Source of the DNA: Rhypophila decipiens
Lineage: Eukaryota; Ascomycota; Sordariomycetes; Sordariales; Naviculisporaceae
Assembly (NCBI GenBank): GCA_033297075.1
Contig: MU858065.1
Location: forward strand, 186,001-250,000
DNA: 64,000 nucleotides
Direction: 5' to 3'
Below the pieces are notes generated by a model that saw only the letters and a program-made list of their open reading frames with translations, was not told where the DNA came from and made no database searches. Positions 21,245 through 31,898 of the stretch are shown here, in pieces. Made by a program: the position numbers and the translations under genes. Position 1 is the first letter of the stretch; each line of letters opens with the position of its first letter.

Positions 21245-22839
21245 CTAGGGACTGCCCAAATACTTCTTCCACCCGCTCCGCACGCAAACTCTCCTCGTCG
21301 CTCCGGATCCTACCCCGTCCTGTTGTTGCTGTTGGCCCTCTTGCGGTCCATAACCACCCTGCTGCTGACTCGCTGCAGTCCCGGCCCCATCCATCGCCTC
21401 ACGTACCACGACAAACTTTTCCCACCGGGCGTCTGTTCCACCGCCCACGACCACCAATGTATCTTCCTTCAGCCACGCCACCATTCCTTTCGCCGGACGG
21501 CCTGTGCCAAGTGTTCTGTTACCTGATATTATTACACCCCCGGTCCCGGCAGACTGGTCTTCACCGGCTTCGAAGGGCGTGCTCGCGAAGGAATACACGT
21601 CGGAAAACATGCGCGGCAAGAGAGGGACTTTGGAGAGAAATCCCCATTTCCCACGACCGTCATTTGCACTGCCGTTACCGCTGGTGGTCGTATTACCCGA
21701 CGGGGAGGAGGAGGAGGCCGCCACAGCTCCCGACGGCGGGGGAAAACCCGGAGAGGTGGGCGAGACCGAGGCTTCTGTGGGTTGATTGTCGGAGGACGAG
21801 TTTGGACGGGGAACGTCAAAAATATGGAGAGTGGACTTGTCGGATGTACAAGCGAGCTGGGTGCCGGAGGGGCTGAAGGCGAGGGAGAAGATGGTGGCTG
21901 GGTCGATTCCTCTGCGCAACTCGACAAGACGCGCACAGTTAGATGTTGCGAATACTCGAATCAGGGTCCCCTTGAACGATATGTTAGCCGTGGATCAGGA
22001 GCAGTGTCAGAGGTGGGGGACAAACCATCTCACTGGCGGTGGCTAGAAGATCACCGTCTGGGCTGAACTGAATCGCCCTGACAGCCGAAGAGTGCGCCGG
22101 GATAATTTTCACATTGCCGGTTTTCTCAAGAAGTTGAACATGGCCCTTTGTCCTGCCCAAAAACGCAACGTGTTGTCGTGAGGACACGGCGCAGATACCC
22201 CAAGGATTGCTGGCTGTTTCAAAGGCGGAGAGGAGGGTAGGAGTCTTGGTGAACTTGTAGATCCGAACGCTGTTCTGGAGTGCGATGACGATGAGGCTTT
22301 TAGTAAGCTGCACGCTGAGAACTGGTAGTAAGGCGCTGATCTCGAGGGCGGTTTGGCTTTTTGATTCGTCCCATATGATCAGCTGTTGGTGGGGACGTCA
22401 GTGAGAAGCTCACCGACAACTTGGACTGACAGAGAGGGTGCAGCAGGTACATGCCTTATTCCTGGCAAATTTGGGTTGTTTTCCTCCGCCAACAAGACCA
22501 AGTATGTTCGACGAGCCCAACATTTGAGCGATGCCTATGCCTGCGTTGAAGTCTGCGGCGGAGCACGAGTTAGGCAAGTATTATATCGTAAGAAAGAAAT
22601 ATGAGCATGACGTACCTCGCGTATTGAGAAGAGAACATGTCTCGGTGTCAAATACTATCAAGGTGTAGTGTTGTTAGCATGGTTGTAGAACACGAATCGT
22701 GCCTCGCGAGAGGAAAGGAGAGTGACGTACTGCAGAACCCCGAATTCAGTCCCACCGAGAACATCTTGCGGTCGTCATTGAACTGGACCGAGAGAGCCAC
22801 CGTGCTACTGGCATTCTCGAGGGGCGGTCTGGTGTTCAT
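21245..22839 (-). CDS. HSV2: PROPPIN WD40 protein Hsv2 (SVP1-like protein 2)
   Basis: Five exons join in phase: 22839-22731, 22654-22616, 22552-22455, 22382-22026 and 21970-21245, giving 442 aa. PROPPINs are seven-bladed beta-propellers that bind PI3P and PI(3,5)P2 on endosomal, vacuolar and autophagic membranes; Hsv2 types act in micronucleophagy and vacuolar trafficking. Support comes from the MNTRPPLENA start, the propeller stretch SVGLNSGFCIFDTETC, the AHSSAVRAIQFSPDGDLLATASE blade, and the diagnostic LRRG motif (the L/FRRG lipid-binding signature) in exon 5, followed by FSLAFSPSGTQLACTSD. A long Ser/Gly/Thr-rich insertion separates the last blades, as in filamentous-fungal members. Intron 3 uses a GC donor (see findings). 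The short first exons explain why no single long frame covers the N-terminus. It is convergent with IST3. Confidence 0.92.
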
Positions 22840-24106
22840 GTTGACAAGAAAATATTTGTAGGTACTATCCTTGGATAAACAAGCGGTATCAAGGCTAACA
22901 ATAAGAGCCAAAAGCTTGTTTCAATGTCAAGTCGGCGGGACTGAGTCTGAATCTGGATGGTGGTCAAATCGTCTCATAACGCTTATTGGGGATTCACTGT
23001 CAGGCAGCCGGGTATTGAGAGCATCCGTCAGCCTTCAACGTCAAGCCCAGTTCTGGTCTTTCTGACACTCCCGGAGAAGGAGCGTTGTGAATGAATGATG
23101 AGTGCGTTCGGGTCTAAGCAATGAAAGTAGATAGTGGGATAAAGAAGGCACCGATTGTTTGGCAAGACTTTGCACTCTAAATAAGTGAATCTTGATTGAG
23201 TTTACCTCAGAAGCCACTCTTGATTCAAAAAAAGACAAACTTCGGGCTGCTCCCTTCTCAAAGATTGAGTTACGACCTTCACTTCCCGATTGAAACATCG
23301 GGAGGTCGTCGTCTCCTCTCATCACCCAATGCGAGTGTCGAGAACAACATCCCCGCTAACAGCAATTGGTGCAGGTGATGGCCACCCATTTCCAGGAAGA
23401 GCTGGCAGCTGCTAGCAGGCGTGCGCCTGTACAAAAAGCCCGAGTGGGGAAGGTTCACAGCTTCACCGAGGATATCCCGGGCTCACAACCCCAGGATGAT
23501 CAAGTGGGCACCTTCCCTGTTTCAGCTTAGACCGAAGGTCTAGCAAATGGGCCCCTGAAATTCGCCTGTGGGTGTTGCCGTTCCTAACGATTTGACAGCT
23601 CCTCATCTCCTTTCCCATTTTCAGTTGCCCACTGCTACCGCCTGCCAATACCATCTGGTGCTCCGTGCTGACCCCTGGCCCGCTGCCCGTTATTAGAGAG
23701 GACGCTGAGGCCACTGGCCAGCCAGCCCGCCCACTGGCTTCTAAGTTCTGGTCGCACACCCTGTCACCTTCCCAGCCCAAATGAAGCGTGTGCCTGCAAG
23801 CTACCGCCGTAACACCGCAACATTTTCGTGAAATTGCATTGCTTCTTTCCTCGTCCTCTCCTTTTTTTCCAACAAACCTATTTCTCGATAGCTTCACGAA
23901 TCCAACGCAACTCGGCCCGTCTCGATCTATTACTTAGGTACTGCCGCTGTCTTTTGTCCCTCGTCTTTTTTTGGTGATTAGATACCCAATCGTCTTTTCG
24001 AGCATCTCGTTCTTTCTCGTCCCCTTTTCCCTGTCATTCTTCATATCTGAAGTCGTGCGCTCCTTGTCACACGCACCCACAAGACGAACTAATCCGCGCT
24101 AGAACC
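22840..24106. other. Divergent promoter region between HSV2 and the septin gene
   Basis: This holds both 5' leaders. A CT-rich tract at about 23,830-24,060 just before the septin ATG is typical of a fungal core promoter. No gene was seen. Confidence 0.55.
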
Positions 24107-25750
24107 ATGTCTTCCCCAGCCGTACGTGATTGCGTCGTCTCCATTTGTTTTCGCTTTGTCCCATTTTTCCTTCATTCATCGTCTTCAACCTCCCGCCAGA
24201 TGTCTGCTTCTCCAAAGACATCGCCAATTGCACGAACACCAGAGCCATGGCTGACAGAGCTAACTTGTTTGGACAGCAGAAGATGATTCGCCGCAAGAAG
24301 AATGTCAAGAAGGGGATTCAGTTCTGCCTGATGGTATGTGGTGCCTCGGGTACCGGTAAGTCTAAACCCAACCGCAATGGTCCCTCTGTCGATATCGTCT
24401 TGACGCATGCTGATGATCTCTCCATTTCCATAGGCCGAACCACCTTCGTGAACACGCTCTGCGGAAAGACCGTCCTCGAGCACAAGGAGTCCGATGATCC
24501 AACCACCGCCCACGTCGAGGAGGGAGTCAAGATCAAGCCCATCACAGTCGGTATGACAGACCAAAGTTGCACTGCAGTCGGACCAGTCTCTAACAACGGC
24601 CTGTAGAGCTTGAATTGGATGACGAGGGAACGCGCATTTCCCTTACCATCGTCGACACCCCCGGGTTCGGAGACCAGGTAGACAATGAGGCCAGGTATGC
24701 TAGACATTACTTGCTAGAAGCCGAAGTTGGGACACGCTGACAATGGGTTTCGCCTCAACCAGTTTCTCCGAGATCGTTGGCTACATGGAGAAGCAATACG
24801 ATGATATCCTTGCGATGGAGTCGCGTATCAAGCGTAACCCTCGTTTCAGAGACAATCGTGTCCACGCCATGCTTTACTTCATCACTCCCACCGGTCACGG
24901 GTACGTTTACACACGACTTGCTCCTCCTTTCGATGCACCGCTAACATTTCTATCAGCCTCCGCGAGCTGGATATCGAGCTCATGAAGCGCCTCGCGCCTC
25001 GCGTCAACGTTATTCCCGTCATCGGTCGCGCCGACTCCCTTACACCTGCCGAGCTTGCCGAGTCCAAGAAGCTAGTCATGGAGGATATCGAACACTACCG
25101 TATTCCCGTTTACAACTTCCCGTACGACATCGAGGAGGACGACGAGGACACCATCGAGGAAAACGCCGAGCTCAGAGGGCTGATGCCATTCGCCATTGTC
25201 GGGTCTGAAGACATCGTCGAGATCGGTGGGCGCAAGGTTCGCGCCCGGCAATATCCTTGGGGTGTGGTGGAAGTGGACAACCCGCGCCACTCCGATTTCC
25301 TCGCCATCAGATCCGCCCTCCTCCACAGCCATCTTGCCGACCTCAAGGAAATCACTCACGATTTCCTGTACGAGAACTACCGTACTGAGAAGCTCAGCAA
25401 GAGCGTCGAGGGCGGTGCTGGAGAGTACGTTTTTCCAATCACCATATATGTGTTAACGTGTGTACTAACTTGCCTAAAGTGAGGATTCAATGAACCCCGG
25501 CGATCTCGCCTCCCAGTCCGTGCGCCTCAAGGAAGAGCAACTTCGCCGTGAGGAGGAGAAGCTCCGCGAAATCGAGGTCAAGGTCCAGCGTGAGATCAAC
25601 GAGAAGCGTCAGGAACTGCTTGCTCGTGAGTCCCAGCTCCGCGAGATAGAGGCCAGGATGCAGCGCGAGGCGGCAGCGGTTGCTGCCGCTCAGCAGGCGG
25701 CCAGCCATCCTCACACTGAGCCAAACGGCGGCCAGCAGGATGAGAACTAG
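24107..25750 (+). CDS. CDC11: Septin, Cdc11/AspA type
   Basis: Seven exons join in phase: 24107-24121, 24277-24355, 24434-24550, 24607-24694, 24763-24900, 24957-25424 and 25480-25750, giving 391 aa. Septins are GTP-binding proteins that form hetero-oligomeric filaments at septa, hyphal tips and infection structures. Seen are the polybasic segment (RRKKNVKKG), the G1 loop GASGTGRTTFVNTLCG, G3 DTPGFGD, the G4-region GRAD, the septin unique element near the end of exon 6, and a C-terminal coiled coil (about residues 310-365). The P-loop lysine is replaced by arginine (GTGRTT), as in Cdc11-type septins, which fits the subgroup call. Exon 1 is five codons; the first intron ends at a CAG-CAG pair, so two acceptors three bases apart are possible. 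Cdc12 or Cdc3 types are less likely because they keep a canonical GKT/S. Confidence 0.95.
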
Positions 25751-27268
25751 GAGCCAAGATAAACCAAGCCAGGAACCAGCCGAGCAGCCAACTTTCTCAA
25801 GCCAGGAACCATTTCGACAACTACTTCTAGGCCGTGGACCGGATTCTGTTGCCCAACGAACTTGAACCCTTGGGGAAGGGCTTGTAGATCCGGTCCTCTG
25901 GCTCTAGGCTCTAAGGAAGAACCAAAGGATATGTCCCCGAGGAAGCTAACTGTCTTTCAAGCGGACGACCCTGGGGAGAAAAAGACCCCGAGGCTCGCGT
26001 TTTTGAGGGTTATCCGACATGGCGCGCGGCGTTTTTCTTTCTTGCACGGTTGTTGGTCGGGGAAAGACGAAATATCCCCTTGTGTCCACTTCATCTTCTT
26101 TTTATTTGGCGGAAAGACTTTGGCTCTGAGATACGGTCGTCACGAAAAATAATAGTCTGGATGCTGTGCGCAAAGTTACAGACGAACCAACTTGGTGACT
26201 TGGTGGTGGCAGTATTTGGGGCTGGCGAGCTGGCTGCCTGTTCAAGCGACACAGAAACGATTTCTGGTTAATCAAGCGTGGAGTGTTGGAATGGACAAGG
26301 CTCTCTCGTTGTTTCTACTTACTTGCCCTTTCTGGGCACCTTGTTGGGTTCTTTTTTTATCAATCTTGTATCCAGACACCCTTATTTACCCCCATCGACA
26401 CTTGTCGGTGATTTGTTTTTTCTTAATGTTTACCCCAATTCTCTTTCTCTTTCGGTTTCTTTAGGACTTCTAATGCAGATATCACACACTAAATTCGACT
26501 CTTCTATCTCTTTTGGCTAACTTGGTCGGTGTGCCTCTGTTAAAAATCCTGCTCGAGTGCTTGTGTCGATTGGGACCCTTGTGATGGCCACGACCTGATG
26601 GTACTGTATGCTACATTGTAAGGGAATACAATGGCTGTCACTCGTTGTGGATAATTACAAGTCATGGTGTATTTGCCTTTATTTATAATGGTTCTTACCT
26701 CGGGTCATAATTAAGCTCCCGAATCCACGGCCTGTGCAAAAAGCTTGTCCAGGTTTACATTCCGTCACTTTGCATGGAGAGATGAATGTAAATGACTGAA
26801 TGGCTTACTACTGTAGTGAGAATGATCCGTATTGCCACTGCCCGGAGGAGGCGAAAGAAACAATGGAACCTATAGAAAGTAAATACAAAGCGCCCCCCTG
26901 TTACGAATACCATATTACAGACTAAATCACAAAACTAAAATGAAAAGAGCTGAAAAGAAGGGCCAAGGAAAAGGAAGGCATACGCACAGCCAAGCAAAAA
27001 GAAGAGTGCAAAGCAGCCGAGAACTGCTCGGTCTTCTCCCAAGCATAAGAATAAAGGAAATTTCCCCCGGCTTAGCCCATTATTGTCCGTTCTAGGCACC
27101 CGAGTTCCCGATTCCCATATTGCGTAGGGTCTGGTCCTCCAAGCCAAGCATTTCTCCAGTGTTACCCAATATCGATATGCCTGCTTCCTCCCTCGTGTCT
27201 TCCCTGGTAAACAGTCGTTCCTACTTAGCTTTCATGACCCAAGATTCCTAAAGAATTAAAACCCCCAG
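25751..27268. other. Convergent intergenic region between septin and Bax-inhibitor genes
   Basis: This is presumably 3'UTR on both sides. No frame with recognisable content was seen. Confidence 0.6.
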
Positions 27269-28222
27269 TTAATTGTTATTCTGGCTGTTCAAGATTCTAA
27301 GAATGGCCAGGAACAAGTTGATGATGTCCAGGTACAGGCTGATGGCGGCGGCAATCTCCTCTTCGACGTGGTGCTTGCGCATAACCAGCTGGGTATCGAC
27401 CAGGATGTAACCGCTGAAGATGAGAGCCGTAACGCCGCCATAGATGAGCTCAGTGGTGGAGCTGTAGGGCAGGAACACCATCATGAAGCCCATCAGGATG
27501 ACGCCCCAGAGGGCACCGAAGAGGTAGGGCATCCACGAGGTGAAGTCGTACTTGGACTGGCAGGCGAAGGCGGTCAGGAAGATGAAGATGCCACCGGTTA
27601 GGAACACCGCGTTGAGAACGATGTTGCTCTGGTAGAAGGAGACGATGACGCTGATGGTGTAGGCTTCGAGGAGGGTAAAACCGGAAAGGAAGAGGAGGTT
27701 GGTCGGGTATGAGTGGCGTTTCCAGTAGGTCAAGACCATGAAGACCATGGCGCCGATGAGGGAGGTCCATAGCATCCACGAGTTGTTTTGAATCCAGTGA
27801 CGATATGAGTCGGAGAAGAAGGACACAGCGGATACGGCGCCGGTTGCGATCAGTTGGACAGTAAGGATGGTGTAGACTTTGCGAATGAACTGGTTTCTGA
27901 TGTCGAGCGTCGCTTCGGCCACCGAGCCGCCGAACTATGTGCAAATAATTGTCAGTAGATGCGTCTTGACGGTAAACTGCCGATGGAAAGGTGAGACGGG
28001 GAGAGGGGGCAGTGAGTTTGCTCGCTTCACGGGCATGCATACCTTGAAGTCATCGGGAATATTGTCCTCGCTGCTCCGGGGCGCCCCTCCAAAGAGACGG
28101 TCTTGATCCGTCGCGGCCGTGCTGCTCTCAGCGGCCACGTATGAGGGAGGCGCTTGTGTGTATTGAAGATGCGCCTCTGGGTCCTCCTGAGGAGCCTGCG
28201 TGTACTTGGTTGTGCTCGCCAT
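27269..28222 (-). CDS. BXI1: Bax inhibitor-1 family membrane protein (Bxi1/TMBIM)
   Basis: Two exons join in phase 0: 28222-28043 and 27934-27269, giving 281 aa. The family comprises multi-pass ER or vacuolar proteins linked to calcium leak, the unfolded-protein response and cell-death control. The first ~60 residues are a polar Pro/Gln/Ala-rich cytosolic tail. Then comes the conserved entry motif VAEATLDIRNQFIRKVYTIL and about seven hydrophobic segments, including TGGIFIFLTAFACQSKYDFT and the C-terminal signature YLDIINLFLAILRIL before a short polar end. Length and topology match fungal Bxi1. The start was chosen at the ATG preceding ASTTKYTQ; an upstream in-frame ATG at 28447 would add ~75 residues of unrelated composition. 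Confidence 0.94.
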
Positions 28223-29082
28223 TGTCGATGTTACCGTCACCGGTGAGTTCAAGCCGGTAATGTGTGTTTGCTCGGTGAGATATGTGCAGGAGACTTGTAC
28301 CGCCTCTGCTTGTCGTGTAGTGTAAAAGCAGAAGAGAAAGTCGAAAGCCTTGTCAGCTGTCTGGTATAACTGAAAGGAGCTGGTTGGTGGTTGGTGATGA
28401 CGAATGGTGGAGGACTTTGGCGGGGAGACACCTTGCTGACTGACCACTCGAGTGGCGCAGCTCGGCCGCCTGCAGTGTCAGCTGCACGGATAGGTTGATC
28501 CGGAACCTTCTATGCGTGTGATACGAGGGATACAACGATATGTTTTGTTATCGATAATCGATAACACCCCTAACTCTAGGAAGTCGCCTGGTTGTTGCAG
28601 GCTTGCAGCGCACCTGCCAATCTTCCCGCCGACGCAGATTGTTTGGGCAGGCACTGGCAGCAGTGGCAGGTCCCTGACTGACATCGGCATCCATGCAGCA
28701 TTGCAGTGTCCCCACTCAACCTTTTTTCGAACGCCAGTCACGGCCAGTGAGGTCCCTTGTCCGCGTTTCGTTTACATATTTCGCTGCACCAGGTCTTCAT
28801 TTTCTTGAAATAACGGCCCGCAGTCTAGAACAGTAGCTCGACGGTTATCATTCATCATCAGCTTCCTGCCAAACATGTCATATCATAGCAAGTGATATTC
28901 ACCAGGAACAAGTGCCCACCCGAGTCGACCGGGACCAACGCCAAAGGATCGTCCACATCCACAGCACCGACGCGGCACCGGCTCCGATGCAACACGCCCC
29001 GAGATTGAATCCGGCCCCGATCCCGAGCAACACGCTTAGCATCTAGCTGGACCACGACCACACAACATACAAGCCCGAAACC
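28223..29082. other. Divergent promoter region between BXI1 and dynein light intermediate chain genes
   Basis: An 860 bp shared upstream region. It contains the GATA-rich palindrome at 28547-28565, listed separately. No gene was seen. Confidence 0.6.
28547..28565. promoter_or_regulatory. 19 bp near-perfect palindrome with GATA-type cores
   Basis: GTTATCGATAATCGATAAC has two 9-base inverted arms around one central base. It contains overlapping HGATAR-like cores (CGATAA) on both strands, the consensus for fungal GATA factors. It lies between two divergent genes, about 325 bp from the BXI1 ATG and 520 bp from the dynein-chain ATG. Its regulatory role is inferred only. Confidence 0.4.
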
Positions 29083-30950
29083 ATGGCGGGCGAAAATGCG
29101 AAGCGTTTCTCGACACACACTGCCGTGTCGGGCGGCTCTGATGGCAACAAGAACGGCGAGAAAAAGGATCTCTGGAGTTCCATGCTGGACAAGGCCACCA
29201 GCGCGCAGCCACTCCCCAAGAAGAACATATTACTTCTCGGCGGCACTGTCAACTCGCAACGCGAGTTCTTCGAGTCCCTGGCCAGCAGCGAGCTTAGGCG
29301 CACCTTCGACAGGAATGGCTACAAGATGCCCCCCGTCGCCAACAGCTTCGCTCTAGGTTACGCCTACTACGATGTGCTCGACGCCGACCAAGAAGATACC
29401 TTGGCACGGATTTCTCTCCATACCCTCGCGAGCCCGGCCCCCAGCTTTGCCTCCCTCATCCGACCCCTCCTCACCCCAGAGTCGATACCCAACACGTTAA
29501 TAGTCATCCTGCTCGACTGGTCAAAACCGCGGAAGTGGATGCGCCAGTTACGACAGTGGATCTTTTTGCTACGGACCATAATGCCGGAGCTAGGACCCGA
29601 ATGCGAAGCAACCATGGAAGAAGTTATGGCTTCTTGGAAAGATCGAGGGCGTGGGGGTGGGACGAATCTAGACGGGACAGCTTCGGGTCCGCCGAACGAT
29701 ATTGCCCTTCCACTGGGCCCTGGAGAGTGGGAGGATGCACTAGGTCTTCCTTTGTGCGTGGTGTGCCAAAACGTATGTTGCCCCTGCTGTTCCCTTATGG
29801 CATAGGAACGCTGTGCTGACCGTCCTTACAGGCTGAGAATATGGAAGTGTTCGAGAAGAACCACGGCTGGAGAGAAGAAGAGTTTGACCAGATTCTGCAG
29901 TTTCTACGAACGGTGCTCTTAAGACGTATGTTTATACTTCCAGATACCCTCAATCTGCGGGTAACTCGAAACTGACCATTGGGGAACCTCACAGATGGCG
30001 CATCGCTTATCTATACCACACCATCCACGCCGTCGCAACTTCCCAGTCTGATCCACTCCAGTTTGGGCATCCATTCCCTCCTCAAAAAGAGCCCCCTGAA
30101 ACATAACGTCATTGACCGAGACAAGATCATGGTGCCCCCTAATTGGGACTCGTGGGGCAAAATCCGCGTTCTAAGAGACGGATTTGATGTCGAGCTCGTG
30201 AGCAAGGGCTGGGGAATAGATCTGATTGAGCATCCTCAAAAGGGTCCCAGGAAAAAGGAAGACGGCAAAACAGGCGGGGAAAGCGCGGATCAAGGCGAGT
30301 CCGATGATGACGAATATGATGACGGGTCGGAAGACGGTGACGAAAGCGAAGAGCCAGAAGGCTCAACCGTGGCTCTATACGAATCGCAAGTTCGGGATAA
30401 CGACGAGAGTGCCCTGCACTCTGCAAGCAAGGCCAGCCAATCGACCAAGCTCGAGGTGGAGACCATGGACACGCAGTCCTTTTTGGCTGAGCAGGCTAAG
30501 GCCCTGGAGAAGTACAGGCAAAAGGAGGAAGAGAGCTCACGCGACGAGGCGGCACGCTCGAAAGTGGCTAAGAGTAACAACTATAGCAGCCGGTCGGATG
30601 ACGACGAGCATGGCTACTACGACGGCGAGAAGCCGAGCATCGAGCTTAAGGGGCTGGAGCATGCCATTGGCCCTGTCCAATTTAACATGGGGGGTATTCA
30701 GGTGGACGCGGACGATATGGTTCAGCGGCTTAGGGTAAGCATCTCTTTTCCTCGCGGCCTTCTACAACTTCCACGTCCGGTTTTATATGCTAACTATTCT
30801 TTGCAGGAGCGGCAAACCAATCAAACCGGCAACGCCGAGGGCGAGGACGTCGGTGAAGACGCAGGGGAAGACGTCGCTCCCCTCGACACCGAGAAGCTCC
30901 AGGACTTTTTCCAGAATCTTATGAACAGGCGAGGTGGTCCTGGGAAGTGA
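29083..30950 (+). CDS. Cytoplasmic dynein light intermediate chain
   Basis: Four exons join in phase: 29083-29772, 29832-29925, 29995-30734 and 30807-30950, giving 555 aa. The light intermediate chain binds the dynein heavy-chain tail and links the motor to cargo adaptors for minus-end transport of nuclei and endosomes. The N-terminal half has the Ras-like fold pattern of the family (KKNILLLGGTVNSQREFFESL, then LIVILLDWSKPRKWMRQLRQW). The later blocks EVFEKNHGWREEEFDQILQFLR and KHNVIDRDKIMVPPNWDSWGKI are typical of fungal DLICs. The position of the P-loop (GGTVNSQRE) lacks the GKS/T signature, a known feature of fungal members, which are not expected to bind nucleotide normally. The C-terminal third is acidic and disordered, with an adaptor-binding-type helix near the end. 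Confidence 0.92.
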
Positions 30951-31898
30951 ACCAAATAGGGAATACCCCCTTTTCCGTCTAACTCAAGCGAGTGAGCAAA
31001 GTCGCCACAGCGACGAACCCAAAGACGGCCAGCGAGACATTTATTCTCTGTCTCTGTTGCATGCCTTTAAGTACCTTGCATGGGTACTACAGTTCTACCA
31101 TCCACAACATTCCCCTTCGTTTAAAGAGGGATAAAGGAACTACCGGTAGACATTACCCTCAGCTACCAGACTTTGCTTACATTATCCTGTCTTATTACAT
31201 ACATACCCTTACCTACCCACCTTAGCTTAGGTAGCTTAGATTAGTCGAGCGAAGTCTTGTTAATAATGAAAGCTGGCTCGCAAGAGCATCGAGATACCGT
31301 TTCAACGATACAACTGGGTTTCTGACTTGATGATTATTTTGTGGTTAATGTCTCCGTGTGCTTCCCTTGTCCATGTATTTGTTCACCTATCTTCAGACTA
31401 AAAAGGTCATTTCACAGATACATCAATAACAAAATCGCTCCTTTCATGTCGTGGTATGTATCTTGTTGCGTTTTAAGCCTTGTAACCACTCGCTTGATAT
31501 AGGTATTACACCCAGCCAAGCAAACCATCGGCTGGAAAGTCTGAAAAAGAACCTCCATACTTGTTTCGGCGATCAATCTTCTCACGGCCGAGATACTCTA
31601 GATGAAAAGTAATGTGTGAAAAACCGATAGTAACACTATTAAATAATCCATCAAGGACTATATAGGGAAGATCTAGACCTTTACCCTTGAAATCTTGTCA
31701 ATTCTATCCATACTTCCATTTTACATATATTTCTAGTGCATTCACACTTACGTGGACGTAAAAATAAGGGTGTAAGGATCAGACATAAGCTCTGCTAGTC
31801 TCTAAAGGTATTTATTGATCGCTGTCTTCTCAACACCTTGATGAGGGTCTTTTAAGCATTTATTCAGAATGGTAATATAGGATAACGTTATATATATC
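30951..31898. other. Convergent intergenic region, no gene seen
   Basis: 3' flanks of the dynein chain and the SPATA20-like gene. It contains short CTTAG/TACC-rich patches at about 31,200-31,245 and AT-rich sequence after 31.6 kb, but no recognisable gene. Confidence 0.6.
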
